Source: Chrysochromulina parva
Lineage: Eukaryota > Haptophyta > Prymnesiales > Chrysochromulinaceae
Length of the DNA stretch: 16,411 bases
Assembly: GCA_002887195.1 (NCBI GenBank)
Contig: PJAB01001201.1
Span: forward strand, 1-16,411
Direction of reading: 5' to 3'
Shown here: positions 7,845 through 16,279 of the stretch, piece by piece
How positions within the stretch are numbered: position 1 is the stretch's first letter
Layout: every line of letters starts with the position of its first letter
Made by a program: the position numbers and the translations under genes
The notes under the pieces: generated by a model
What the model saw: the letters and a program-made list of their open reading frames with translations, nothing else
The model's database searches: none
Told to the model about the DNA's origin: nothing

Positions 7845-8603
7845 ATGGGCGCGCGCTGGCGCGACGCTTCGATGCAGTGGCCTGGGTCGGCTCTCGGCTC
7901 GATCGGCAGCCGGCTGCGCGAGCAGGCGGCGGAGCTGCGCGAGCAGGCCGCGGCCGCTGCCAGCTTAGCTGCCGAGAATGCCAAGGGTCTGCGCGAGGAC
8001 GCGATCGAGAAGGCCAAGAGCCTGCGTGAGGATGCTGCGGAGGTCGCCAAGGTGGCCGCACTGCAGGCATCCCGGCTGTCTGAGGGCGTCGAGAGCGCTC
8101 GCCATCTGGTCCAGGACGCGCGCGCATCCGTCGGGCAGATCCTCGACGATAACGACAAGGTCGAAGACCTGCTGCGCTCCAAGAACCAGCGCATCCTCGA
8201 CCTGGAGCGCGAGTGGAGGGCACGCTCGGAGGAGCTCGAGACGCTCAAGCAGCGAACCGTCGTCAAGTTCAAGGCCATGTCGGCGGAGAAGGCGGCGCTC
8301 GAGGAGCGGCTCCGCGTCGCTGAGGCAGCCGCCGCCGCCGCCGCCGCCACGTCCACCGCCGCGCCTCCGGACTCACCCATGCCAGCCGGCGCCGGCGCCT
8401 GGTCAGGGGGCGGCGACACGCTGATCGCGTTCGACTCTCCCGCGCCGCCGCTGATCGCCTTCGACTCCTCCGACTCGCCGCTGATCGCCTTTGACTCACC
8501 CGCCGACGGAGCCCCGCCCGCGACGCCCGCCACCATGGGCGAGAATGGCATGGGCGTGAATGTGATCAGCCCAGCCTCCCTCTTCGCGACCCCAGCACAC
8601 GCT

Positions 8604-8636
<33 letters not shown>

Positions 8637-11275
8637 GCCCCCCCGTCGTCGGCGGAGCACGAGCAGCAGTGGCAGGCGCGCGTCAACGCGCTCGAAGCCG
8701 AGCTCCGGCTCGCGCACGAAGAAGTCACTACCAAGGAAGCGAGCCTGAGTGACTTGCGATCCAAAGGGAGAGAGGCGCTCAGCCGAATGAAACGAGAGAA
8801 CACAGAGCTGACGCGCCGCCTGCAAGCGCTCACTACGGCGCTCGAGAAGGCAGAGGAGGCGTCGGTAGGTGCGAGCGAGCGGGCGACGGCCGCGGAGGCG
8901 AAGGCGGCGGCGGCCGAGGCGAAGGCGGCGGCGGCGCAGGCGGCGGCGCAGGCAGCGGCGCAGGCGGCGGCAGTGGCCGTCGCTGATGCGCAGGAGAGTG
9001 CTGCTCTGCGCTGGCACGCGGCAGCCGAGGCACAGCCGACGCCTCGGCGTGACTCAGGGGCGTCGGACAGCGAGGCGGCCGCAGCGGCCGAGATGGCGAC
9101 GGCGACCGCGGCGGCGGCCGTGACCGAGGCCAACGCGCTACGCGAGCGACTGGCTGCCGTCGAGACGCGTCTCTCGGAGGTCACGGCTGAGCTGACAGAG
9201 ACGCACGCGCGGCTGGCGAGCGCCCAGAGCGACGCCCGCGCTGAGGTGAGCGCTCAGCTCGACGCGCTCGAGGCGCAGCTGGCGGCGGCGGTGAGTCGAG
9301 GGGATGAGCTGCAGGCGGCCGTGGCGGAGGGGGAGGCGCGCAGAGGGGCGCTCGAGACGGCGCTGCAAGCGGAGGCGCTCGAGGCAAGGCAGGAGGCGCA
9401 GGCGGCGGAGGCGAAGGCGGCGCAGGCGGAGGCGAAGGCGGAGGCGAAGGCGGTAGAAGCGGAGGCGAAGGCGGTAGAAGCGGAGGCCAAGGCGGCGCAG
9501 GCAGAGGCCAAGGCGGCGGAGGCGGAGGCGGCGCTGGCATCTCTCTCGCAGCAGACATCGGGAGCGGATACGGCGGCGGCGCGCGTGGCGGCGCTAGAGG
9601 CGGCGCTAGAGGCGGCAGAGGCGTCCAGGGCGGCGCACGTCGAGAGGTTACAGGAGGAGGCGGCGGCGGCACGCAAGGAGTATGAGGCACTCAAGGCGCG
9701 GCTAGAGGCGGCGGCGGCCGAGAGGCTTGCCAGTGCGTCGGGAAGCGTCGTGGTGGCGGCGGCGGCGGAGAGGCTTGCCAGTGCGTCGGGAAGCGTCGTG
9801 GTGGCGGCGGCGGCGGTTGGGGTGGCGGCGGCGGTAGAAGCGGTGGAGAGCACGAAGCATGACGGTGTGAAGTGTGAAGACGAGGGCGAGGAGGGCGAGG
9901 ACGGCGACATGGCCTCCCCCGAGGGCGCAACGGCGGCGACGATGAAGAAGAAGAGGAAGAAGAAGAAGAGCAGAGCGAGCAAAGACGAGCCGGAGGCGGC
10001 AGGTGACGCGGTGGTGGCTCCAGCGAACGAGCCATTCACAGCGGATGAGCCATTCACAGCGGACGAGCCATTCACTCTCGGCAATCACGAGTCAATGACT
10101 GTGCTCATTGCCGGGCTGGGCGGCGAGAGTCCCCTCACCATCGCCCACAGCCCCACCAACGCCCACAGCCCCAGCAACGCCCACAGCCCCACCATCGCCC
10201 ACAGCCCCGCCATCGCCCACAGCCCCAACAACGCCCACAGCCCCGCCATCGCCCACAGCCCCGCCCCCCCGGAGACTCCGTCATGGCTCAACCAAGCGCA
10301 AGGCGCTCTGATCGACTTTTCGTCATTCAGCGATCGGCCGCCGGCCGCGGCGGCGGCGGAGGTCGAGGCGCTCAACACGGCGCTCCAGTCCGCGTCGGCG
10401 GCGGAGGCCGAGGCGAAGGCGGTGGCCGTGGATGCCGAGGCCCGTGCTGTCGCGGCGGAGTCTCGCGCTTCCACAGCCGAGGCCGAGCTCGAGGCGCTCA
10501 GCACGGCGCTCCGAGTGGCCGAGGCCGAGCGGGAGGCGCTCACTACGGCGCTCAAAGTGGCCGAGGCGACGGCCACGCAGCAGCAAGCGGCCATGCAGCA
10601 GCATGCGGCAATGCAGCAGCAAGCGGCAATGCAGCAGCAAGCGGCGGCCACTACGCCGCAGCCGCAGCCGCAGCCGCAGCAGCAGCAGGAGGCCGCGCAG
10701 GCGCAGGCGCTTCAGGCGGCGGCGGCGGCGGCGGCGGAGGCGCTGGCGAGGGCGGAGGCGGCGGAGGCGGCGCAGGCGCAGGCGCAATCGCGGGCGGCGA
10801 GCGCGCAGGCGGAGGCGGCGCAGGCGCAGGCGGAGGCGGCGAGCGCGCGGCAAGATGCCGAGGAGCGTCTCGCCTCAGCGGCTCGATTGCGAGAGCAATC
10901 AGAGGAGGAGGCGGCTCGATTGCGAGAGCAATTAGAGGAGGAGGCGGCTCGATTGCGAGAGCAATCAGAGGAGGAGGAGGCTCGATTGCGAGAGCAATTG
11001 AGGCACGCGCAGCAACAGGCGCAAGACGCAGAGGCGGCGAAGGAGGCGGCGGAGGCGGCGAGGGAGGCGGCGGAGGCGGCGAAGGAGGTGGCGGAGGTGG
11101 AGAAGGAGATGGCCGAGGGCGCCAAAGAGGAGGCGGAGGCGGCCTTGCACTCCGCGGCGATGGCGCGGCAGGCTGCCGACGACGCACGTGAACGGGCCGA
11201 GCGCCGTGCCGAGCGCGAGAAAGAGGTTCTCGAGGCGCAGAGGGCATCGCTCGAGGCACAGGTGGAGCGACTGTC

Positions 11276-11311
<36 letters not shown>

Positions 11312-14300
11312 CGTGGCGACGGCTGTACCAGCGTTGACGGCTTCTGCGGCGGACAGTCACAGTAGCGCGACGGCGCAAGCGACGCGTTCGGTGGTTCATC
11401 TCGACGAGAGCGCGCCGATGGTGATGGGCGAGGATGGCGAGATGAGGCCTGTCATTAGGACGTCATTAGGAGGCAATCAGGTGATGGGCGAGGATGGCGA
11501 GATGAGATCGGCGCGGGCCGACGACGTGGGCGCCCACGACAGCGCCGCCGCGGCCACGGCGGGCGCCCACGACGACGCCCACGACGAAGGCGAGGAGCTC
11601 CGGCTGAGCGCCGTCTCGAGCGTCGCCGCCAAGCGCGGCGTCGTGCGCAAGCTCGCCGCCGAGCGCGCGCAGCTGAGCGCGGCGCTCGAGACGGCGCGTA
11701 CGCAGGCGGCGGAGCTGCAGGCGGCGTGCTCGGTGCTCGCGCAGTCGAACCTCTGATGACCTCTCTGATGACCTCTGATGACCTCTGATGACCTCCGATG
11801 ACCTCTGATGGCCCCTCTCCCCACAGGTGCTGGCGCAATCGAACGACGCCCTTGAGAAGAAGGTGACGAAGCTCGAGACGAAGGCGAGCGGCGCGAAGGA
11901 GAGTTTGAAGGAGGCTCACGCGGAGGCCAAGGAGGCGAAGCGGCTGTGGGAAGTCGAGCGGAGGGCCCTCGGCGCCGACAAGGTGGAGCTGGCCAAGAAG
12001 GTGACGAAACTCGAAGAGGAGGCGGCGAGCTCTGATGACCTCCCTGATGACCTCTGATTGCCTCCGTCATCAGGTGACGAAACTCGAAAAGGAGGCGGCG
12101 AACCTGGCGCTGCAGCTCGAGAGGTGCGGCTGATGGCGGCTGATTACGGCTGATTACGGATGATTACGGATGATTACGGCTGATGACGGCTGATGGCGGC
12201 TGATGGCGGCTGATGGCGGCTGATGGCGGCTGATGGCGGCTGATGGCGGCTGATGGCGGCTGATGACCTCGCGCGCCCACCCGCCCTCAGAGCGACGGCT
12301 CGGCTGCGTGCACTCGAATCCGAATCAAGTCAACGGCTCGAGAGGGGCACGCTGCCCTCACTGCCCCACGGCGCCGATGACGCGATGGTGGCGCTCGCGA
12401 CGCTCAATCAGGAGCTTGTGAATGCAAAGCTGCGTTGCGCCGAGAGCGAGGCAGACCGTGCGCAGCTCCGACGTGAGTTCAAGCGGATGCAGTCGGCGAT
12501 GGAGAAGCTGCATACGGCCGAGCTCGAGGAAGTGGCAGTCGAGGCAGCAGCACCCTCGCGCCCGTCGTCGCGCCCGTCGTCGCCCAACACGGCCGCGGCG
12601 GCGGCGGCGGCGGCGGCGGCGCTTACGACCGAGGCCCCCGCGTCCATCGAGCCCGGCGCTCCACAGCACGGCGCTCGACACAGCGCTCTGCCGCACGAGG
12701 CCGAGCCGTCCATCAGCGCCGTGTCGAGCGCCGGCGCGCCGTCGAGCGCCGTGTCGAGCGCGCCGCCCACCCCGATGGCGGCGGCACAGAAGCTGATGGC
12801 TACACTGGCGAAGAGTGAGGCGCGCGGCCGACCCTCGAGTTCGAACTTGATGACCTCGGATGACCTCGGATGACCTCGGATGACCTCGGATGACCTCGGA
12901 TGACCTCGGATGACCTCGGATGACCTCTGATGACCTCTGATGACCCTTGATGACCTCTGATTGCGTCCCTCATCAGGCGCGCGGCGCGACCCTCGAGCTC
13001 GAGGCGATCCGACGCGACCTCGCCGCCGCCCAAGCGGACGCCGCGCGTGAGCTCCGGGGACGCGAGGCAAGTGTGATGAGGGTGGCGGCGCTTGAGACGG
13101 CGCTCGCGGCGGCCGAGGCGCGGGAGGGCGAGGCGCGCGAGGCGGTGCGCTGATGACCTCTGATGACCTCGGAGTGCCCTTGATTGCGTTCCTCATCAGG
13201 CGCGCGCGCAAGGCGGTGCGCTGATGACCTCTGACGACCTGTGATGACCTCTGATGACCTCAGAGTGCCCTTGATTGCGTCCCTCATCAGGTGCGCGTGC
13301 TCACGAGCGAAGTCGACACTCTCGAGGCGAAGGTCAAGAAATCTCCAGGAGCTCGAACTTGATGGCCCCTCCTAATAACCTCCGCATGACCTCCGCATGA
13401 CCTCCGCATGACCTCCTAATAACCTCCGCATGACCTCCTCATGACCTCCCTGATGACCCTTAATTACACCATCAGGTCAAGAGTCTCCAGGAGCGTAACG
13501 GCAAGGCGAAGGAAGTCGTGCTCAAGCAACAAGACGAGCGCAAGCAGCTGGTGAGCGAGTGTGAAGAGATGGGGAGGCAGCTCAAGGTACGTTCAAAGGA
13601 GGTCGAGCGGGCGCAGGCGGAGGCGGCCGAGGCGCATCGTCAGCTTGAGAAGCTCAAGATGAGCCTCTCGGACGCTGTGGGGAAAGCGAGTGTACTCGCC
13701 GAGGCGAAGGCGGCCGCGGACAAGGCGGCCAAGGGCGCAGCGAGCGAGCGAGACGCGTTCCAAGCGAAGGTCGAGAAGCTCGGGGCGGCCGGCGCCAAGG
13801 TGCACGCGAAGCTCGTCGACTGATGACCTATGATGACCCTGAATGACCCTTGATTGCATCCCTCATCAGCCGCGAAGCTCGTCAACTGATGACCTCTGAT
13901 GACCCTTAATGACCTCTGATGGCCCTCAATGACCCTTGATTGCATCCCTCCTCAGGTGCAAGCGAAGCTCGTCGCGGCCAAGGAGGAGCTCGCGAAGGAG
14001 AAGGGCGCGTCGGAGAAGGCCATCAAGGAAGCAAGCGCGCTCAAGAAGCAGCTCGAGGTGCTCAGCACGACGCGCGAGCGCCTCGAGCGCGATGCGATGC
14101 GATGGCGGGAAGAGGCCGAGGACGCGCAGGCCGAGAGCGACGCGATGCGCGCGCGCGTCTCGGCGCTCGAGCGCGAGCTCGCGGGAGCTCAGGGGCTCGT
14201 GATGCAAAAGGAGCTCTTGCTCGCCGACCTCGACCCGCATGCCTTGACGAACCTCAAGTCGGAACGCGACGCCGCCGCCGACGATGCCAACGGCTTTCGT

Positions 14301-15869
14301 ACGCGCGTCGAGAATCTGAGCCGCGAGCTTGGGGCCGTCAAGGCGGAGCTCTCCGAAGGGCGCCAAGCGTGGGAAGGGGAGCGTCGTCGCTTCGAGATGC
14401 TGCTCTCCCTCGCAGCCGCCAACAAGGCCCTTGGTGAAACGCCCGCGACGGCGCCAGCGCCCGCGACGGCGCCCGCGCCCGCACCCGCGCCCGCGCCCGC
14501 GCAGAGTTTTGGGGGCGGGTTTGCGGACTTCTCGGCCGACTTCTCGGCGGGCTTCGGCGACGCGGGCGACGCGGGCGACGGAAGCAGCAACGGTGGGAGG
14601 GCGGCGGCGGCGGCGGCGGAGGCGACCGCCGCGCTCGAGACGGCGCTCGAACGCGCCGCGTCCGCCGAAGCCCGCGCTCATCAGGCCGCCGACGCCGCCG
14701 CCAAGTCCGCCGCTGACGCCGCCGCCGCCGCAGCGCGCGAGCGTGCCACACTCGAGTCGATCGGCGCGCTCGAGACGGCGCTCCGATCGGCGGAGCAGTC
14801 GCGCGCTGCGGTGGCGGCCGAGCTGGCAGCCTTGCAGCACGAGCGTTCGATGTCAGACGAGGAGCGCAAGGAGAAGGCCGCGGCGCTCAAGGCGAAGACG
14901 AAGGCGTACGTGACGGAGCTGCAGCAATCGTATCAAGTAGAGAGGGCGAAGCTGACAGCCGCCTTGCAAGCTGCGGAGGCGGCGGCGAGTGAGGCGCGCG
15001 CTGAGCTTAAGTCGATGGCGGCCGCCGCCGCGTCCACCATTGCTGAGCATGAGGAGAAGCGCGTGGCGGCCGAGAGGGCGGCCGCGCTGGCCGCGCAGGA
15101 CGCCGCCGCGCAGGCGCGCCATCGGCCCCTGAGCGCTCCACAACGGTCTACTTTCGAGGCGGAGGTGACGGGCCTGCGCACCGAGCTTTGATGACCTCTG
15201 ATGACCTCCCTGATGACCTCCCTGATGACCTCTGATGGCCTCTGATGACCTCCCTGATGACCTCTGATGGCCTCTGATGACCTCTCTAATGACCTCTGAT
15301 GACCTCCCTGATGACCTCTGATGACCTCCCTGATGACCTCTGAGTTCCTCCGTCATCAGGTGACGAGATTGCGCACCGAGCTCGAGGTGCTGCGGGGAGC
15401 GAGCGGCGCGGCGGGCGAGGCGAGCGCAGCCAGCCACGTGGCGGCCGAGTGGCTCGCGGCCGGGGATCGAGATTCGTATGAGCGCAGTCTGATGCGGGCC
15501 GATGCGGGGCATGCCGCCCGACTGGCAGCGCTCACGATGGCGCTCGAAAAGGAGGCGAGCGCGCAGGTCGAGTGGCAGCGCATCGCCGACGCGGCCAAGG
15601 CCGAGGCGGAGGGGACGCGACGGCAGCTCTGCGCCCTCCAACGCCAAATGGAGCGGCTGGTCTCTTCACAGCTCGACGATGACGCCGCTGTGAATGAAGT
15701 GGCCGCTGGGAAGCTCGCGGCGCTCACGCCGCAGGAGCTGCGCCGGCAGGTGGCGTCGCAGCGCGCCTGCATCAAGTCGCTCGACGAGGCGCTCGCGCTC
15801 GCCCAGGCGCGGGTGCATCTGCTCGAGACGGCGCGCCCGGTGGCCGCCAAGCCCAGCACTGCGAGGTGA
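7845..15869 (+). CDS. Giant coiled-coil protein, spliced, about 2,277 residues
   Basis: Proposed exons: 7845-11420, 11481-11732, 11827-12000, 12074-12123, 12291-12819, 12977-13144, 13291-13332, 13476-13799, 13956-15164 and 15360-15869. All joins keep the frame: eight introns are phase 0 and intron 3 is phase 2. Keeping the 60-nt segment 11421-11480 would give 2,297 residues. The ATG at 7845 starts MGARWRDASMQWPG. An amphipathic, Ala-rich N-terminal helix leads into long heptad-rich coiled coil (Ala, Glu, Gln, Leu, Arg), interrupted by disordered linkers. The linkers hold three LIAFD motifs (residues 193, 203, 213), poly-Gln (254-264), an EPFTAD triplet (from 729), an AHSPxx array (from 767), and in exon 8 an Ala-Pro linker with FADFSADFSAGF. 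The composition recalls golgins, tethers and myosin-like tails, but no GRIP domain, motor or membrane anchor is evident. The LIAFD motifs fit the clathrin-box pattern. Role unknown, probably a tether or scaffold. Exons 2-9 rest on splice-site and repeat logic, not on transcript data. Confidence 0.8.
8421..8495 (+). repeat. Three LIAFD motifs spaced exactly 10 residues apart
   Basis: Codons for LIAFD start at 8421, 8451 and 8481, each followed by Ser. LIAFD satisfies the clathrin-box consensus L-hydrophobic-x-hydrophobic-[DE]. The flanking residues are Pro, Ser and Asp, which suits an exposed linear motif. Confidence 0.75.
8604..8636 (+). repeat. CAG repeat encoding 11 glutamines
   Basis: Ten CAG codons and one CAA encode a poly-Gln run (residues 254-264) between two coiled-coil blocks. 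As a pure triplet repeat it is probably length-variable between strains. Confidence 0.95.
9720..9815 (+). repeat. Tandem duplication of a 48-bp coding unit
   Basis: Positions 9720-9767 and 9768-9815 are two near-identical 48-bp copies encoding ERLASASGSVVVAAAA. The period keeps the frame. The near-identity implies a recent duplication. Confidence 0.9.
10029..10082 (+). repeat. 18-bp coding repeat EPFTAD, three copies
   Basis: Two complete EPFTAD units and a third EPFTLG lie in the linker after a Lys-rich patch (KKKRKKKKS). The acidic-Pro-Phe pattern recalls DPF-type adaptor-binding peptides, but this is only a resemblance. Confidence 0.85.
10143..10268 (+). repeat. 18-bp coding array AHSPxx, seven units
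   Basis: Seven units encode AHSPTN, AHSPSN, AHSPTI, AHSPAI, AHSPNN, AHSPAI and AHSPAP from residue 767. The Ser-Pro repeats are potential proline-directed phosphorylation sites in a disordered linker. Confidence 0.9.
10881..11012 (+). repeat. 33-bp array encoding an 11-residue coiled-coil repeat
   Basis: Units begin at 10881, 10914, 10947 and 10980 and encode RLREQSEEEAA, RLREQLEEEAA, RLREQSEEEEA and a decayed RLREQLRHAQQ. Eleven residues is a hendecad, so this part of the rod should have little or no supercoil, unlike the flanking heptads. Confidence 0.85.
11421..11480 (+). other. Intron 0 (proposed): 60-nt, stop-free, reverse-orientation introner
   Basis: The first 26 bases (11421-11446) are identical to the 26 bases that follow the segment (11481-11506), both starting GTGATGGGCG. 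The remaining 34 bases contain GTCATTAG twice and end GGAGGCAATCAG. Reverse-complemented, they read CTGATTGC-CTC-CTAATGAC-GTC-CTAATGAC, which is the vocabulary of the other introns on the opposite strand. GT and AG ends are present. Length 60 and no stop mean it could equally be read as 20 codons. Confidence 0.55.
11733..11826 (+). other. Intron 1 (GT-AG, 94 nt)
   Basis: The frame stops at TGA 11754-11756 soon after the proposed donor TCG|GTGCTC. The intron opens with 18 bases (11733-11750) that match the start of exon 2 (11827-11844) with two differences. About five TGATGACCTC-like units follow, then CCTCTCCCCACAG. Phase 0. Confidence 0.75.
12001..12073 (+). other. Intron 2 (GT-AG, 73 nt)
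   Basis: Bases 12001-12030 match the start of exon 3 (12074-12103) in 28 of 30 positions. The remainder is two TGATGACCTC-type units and TGATTGCCTCCGTCATCAG. Donor AAG|GTGACG, phase 0. This is the shortest of the forward-oriented introns. Confidence 0.8.
12124..12290 (+). other. Intron 3 (GT-AG, 167 nt, different repeat)
   Basis: Donor GAGAG|GTGCGG and acceptor CCGCCCTCAG|AGCG join exons 3 and 4 in phase 2, the only non-zero phase in the gene. The body is an array of a 10-bp unit CTGATGGCGG (with TTACGG variants), related to but distinct from the TGATGACCTC unit. There is no obvious copy of the next exon at its start and no CATCAG end. Confidence 0.65.
12820..12976 (+). other. Intron 4 (GC-AG, 157 nt)
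   Basis: Donor GAG|GCGCGC is non-canonical GC. The first ~25 bases match the start of exon 5 (from 12977) with one 1-base gap and one mismatch, which places the donor exactly. About nine copies of GATGACCTCG and further TGATGACC units follow, then TTGCGTCCCTCATCAG. Phase 0. Confidence 0.75.
13145..13290 (+). other. Intron 5 (GT-AG, 146 nt, doubled unit)
   Basis: The intron contains two successive units, each ending TTGATTGCG(T/T)TCCTCATCAG-like or TTGATTGCGTCCCTCATCAG. The first ends at 13199. The bases after it repeat the end of exon 5 (GCGCGCG...GCGGTGCGCTGATGACC) before a second unit runs to 13290. Splicing at the last AG keeps phase 0 (GCG|GTGCGC). Using the inner AG would leave a 16-nt exon that breaks the frame. 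Confidence 0.65.
13333..13475 (+). other. Intron 6 (GT-AG, 143 nt)
   Basis: Bases 13333-13358 resemble the start of exon 7 (from 13476), with indels that would shift the frame if the intron copy were translated. The array uses variants CTAATAACCTC and CGCATGACCTC and ends TTAATTACACCATCAG. It follows a 42-nt exon. Donor AAG|GTCAAG, phase 0. Confidence 0.7.
13800..13955 (+). other. Intron 7 (GT-AG, 156 nt, doubled unit)
   Basis: Bases 13800-13820 match the start of exon 8 (13956-13976) with three differences, and a partial third copy lies inside the intron at 13870-13886, directly after an internal CATCAG. Two introner units are thus stacked. The final acceptor is TCCCTCCTCAG. Phase 0. Confidence 0.75.
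15165..15359 (+). other. Intron 8 (GT-AG, 195 nt)
   Basis: Bases 15165-15188 match the start of exon 9 (15360-15383) at 20 of 24 positions. A long array of TGATGACCTC, TGATGACCTCCC and TGATGGCCTC units follows, then GAGTTCCTCCGTCATCAG. Donor GAG|GTGACG, phase 0. This is the longest intron of the gene. Confidence 0.75.
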
Positions 15870-16279
15870 GAAATAATCACAAGGATACTGTAGTAGACAG
15901 AGCTGAGAAAAGAGAGATGAGAGAGAATAGTACAATTTAGAGACTGAAAGCTGTAACCTGTACGTTGCACACCTGTTCCTCCTTCGGCACAACTCGCGCG
16001 TCGGGCTTCATACTACGGCTCTAGTTGTCCACCGTCGACCGTCGTGCGTGTACACGTCGCGCTTCCCCTGCTAGCAACGAGACGAGGGCGTGGGCCACCT
16101 CAGAATCACCATTCAATTGTAAAGTGAGTACGCAGAGTAACCACAAGTTTATATTTGGAAATCCGATCTTATTTGGAGAATTTGGGCCCGCGGCGAAGCC
16201 GCAGACACGAGCGCCTCCACTTCCGGTCCGAAGCCTTGTTCCCTTTGGACGAGCGGTCGCCGCCGGACGCGATCGCGGC
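15870..16279. other. Intergenic stretch between the coiled-coil gene and the right NIPA-like fragment
   Basis: These 410 bp hold the 3' UTR of the coiled-coil gene and the leader of the next gene. They are purine- and AT-rich just after the stop. TGTAA at 15952-15956 could be a poly(A) signal of the green-algal type, but this is weak. A small hairpin GCGGC-gaa-GCCGC lies at 16190-16202, in the leader of the right fragment. No gene is seen. Confidence 0.5.

Noticed and set aside
10283..11191. Gly-rich plus-strand frame and matching Pro-, Arg- or Ser-rich frames across 8200-15200
   Set aside because: These are alternate-frame readings of GCG/GAG-rich coiled-coil DNA. They have homopolymeric composition, no domains, and overlap the well-supported coiled-coil frame.
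12848..12958. CRISPR-like direct repeats
   Set aside because: The units are about 10 bp with no unique spacers, lie inside introns of a eukaryotic gene, and have no cas genes nearby.
13200..13215. A 16-nt micro-exon between two introns in place of one doubled intron 5
   Set aside because: Including 16 nt breaks the reading frame into exon 6, whereas skipping directly to 13291 keeps phase 0 and a continuous coiled coil.
12800..13290. Minus-strand frames with repeated SSEVIRGHQR peptides
   Set aside because: They are translations of the TGATGACCTC intron arrays on the wrong strand. Such repeats produce open frames automatically and are not evidence for a protein.
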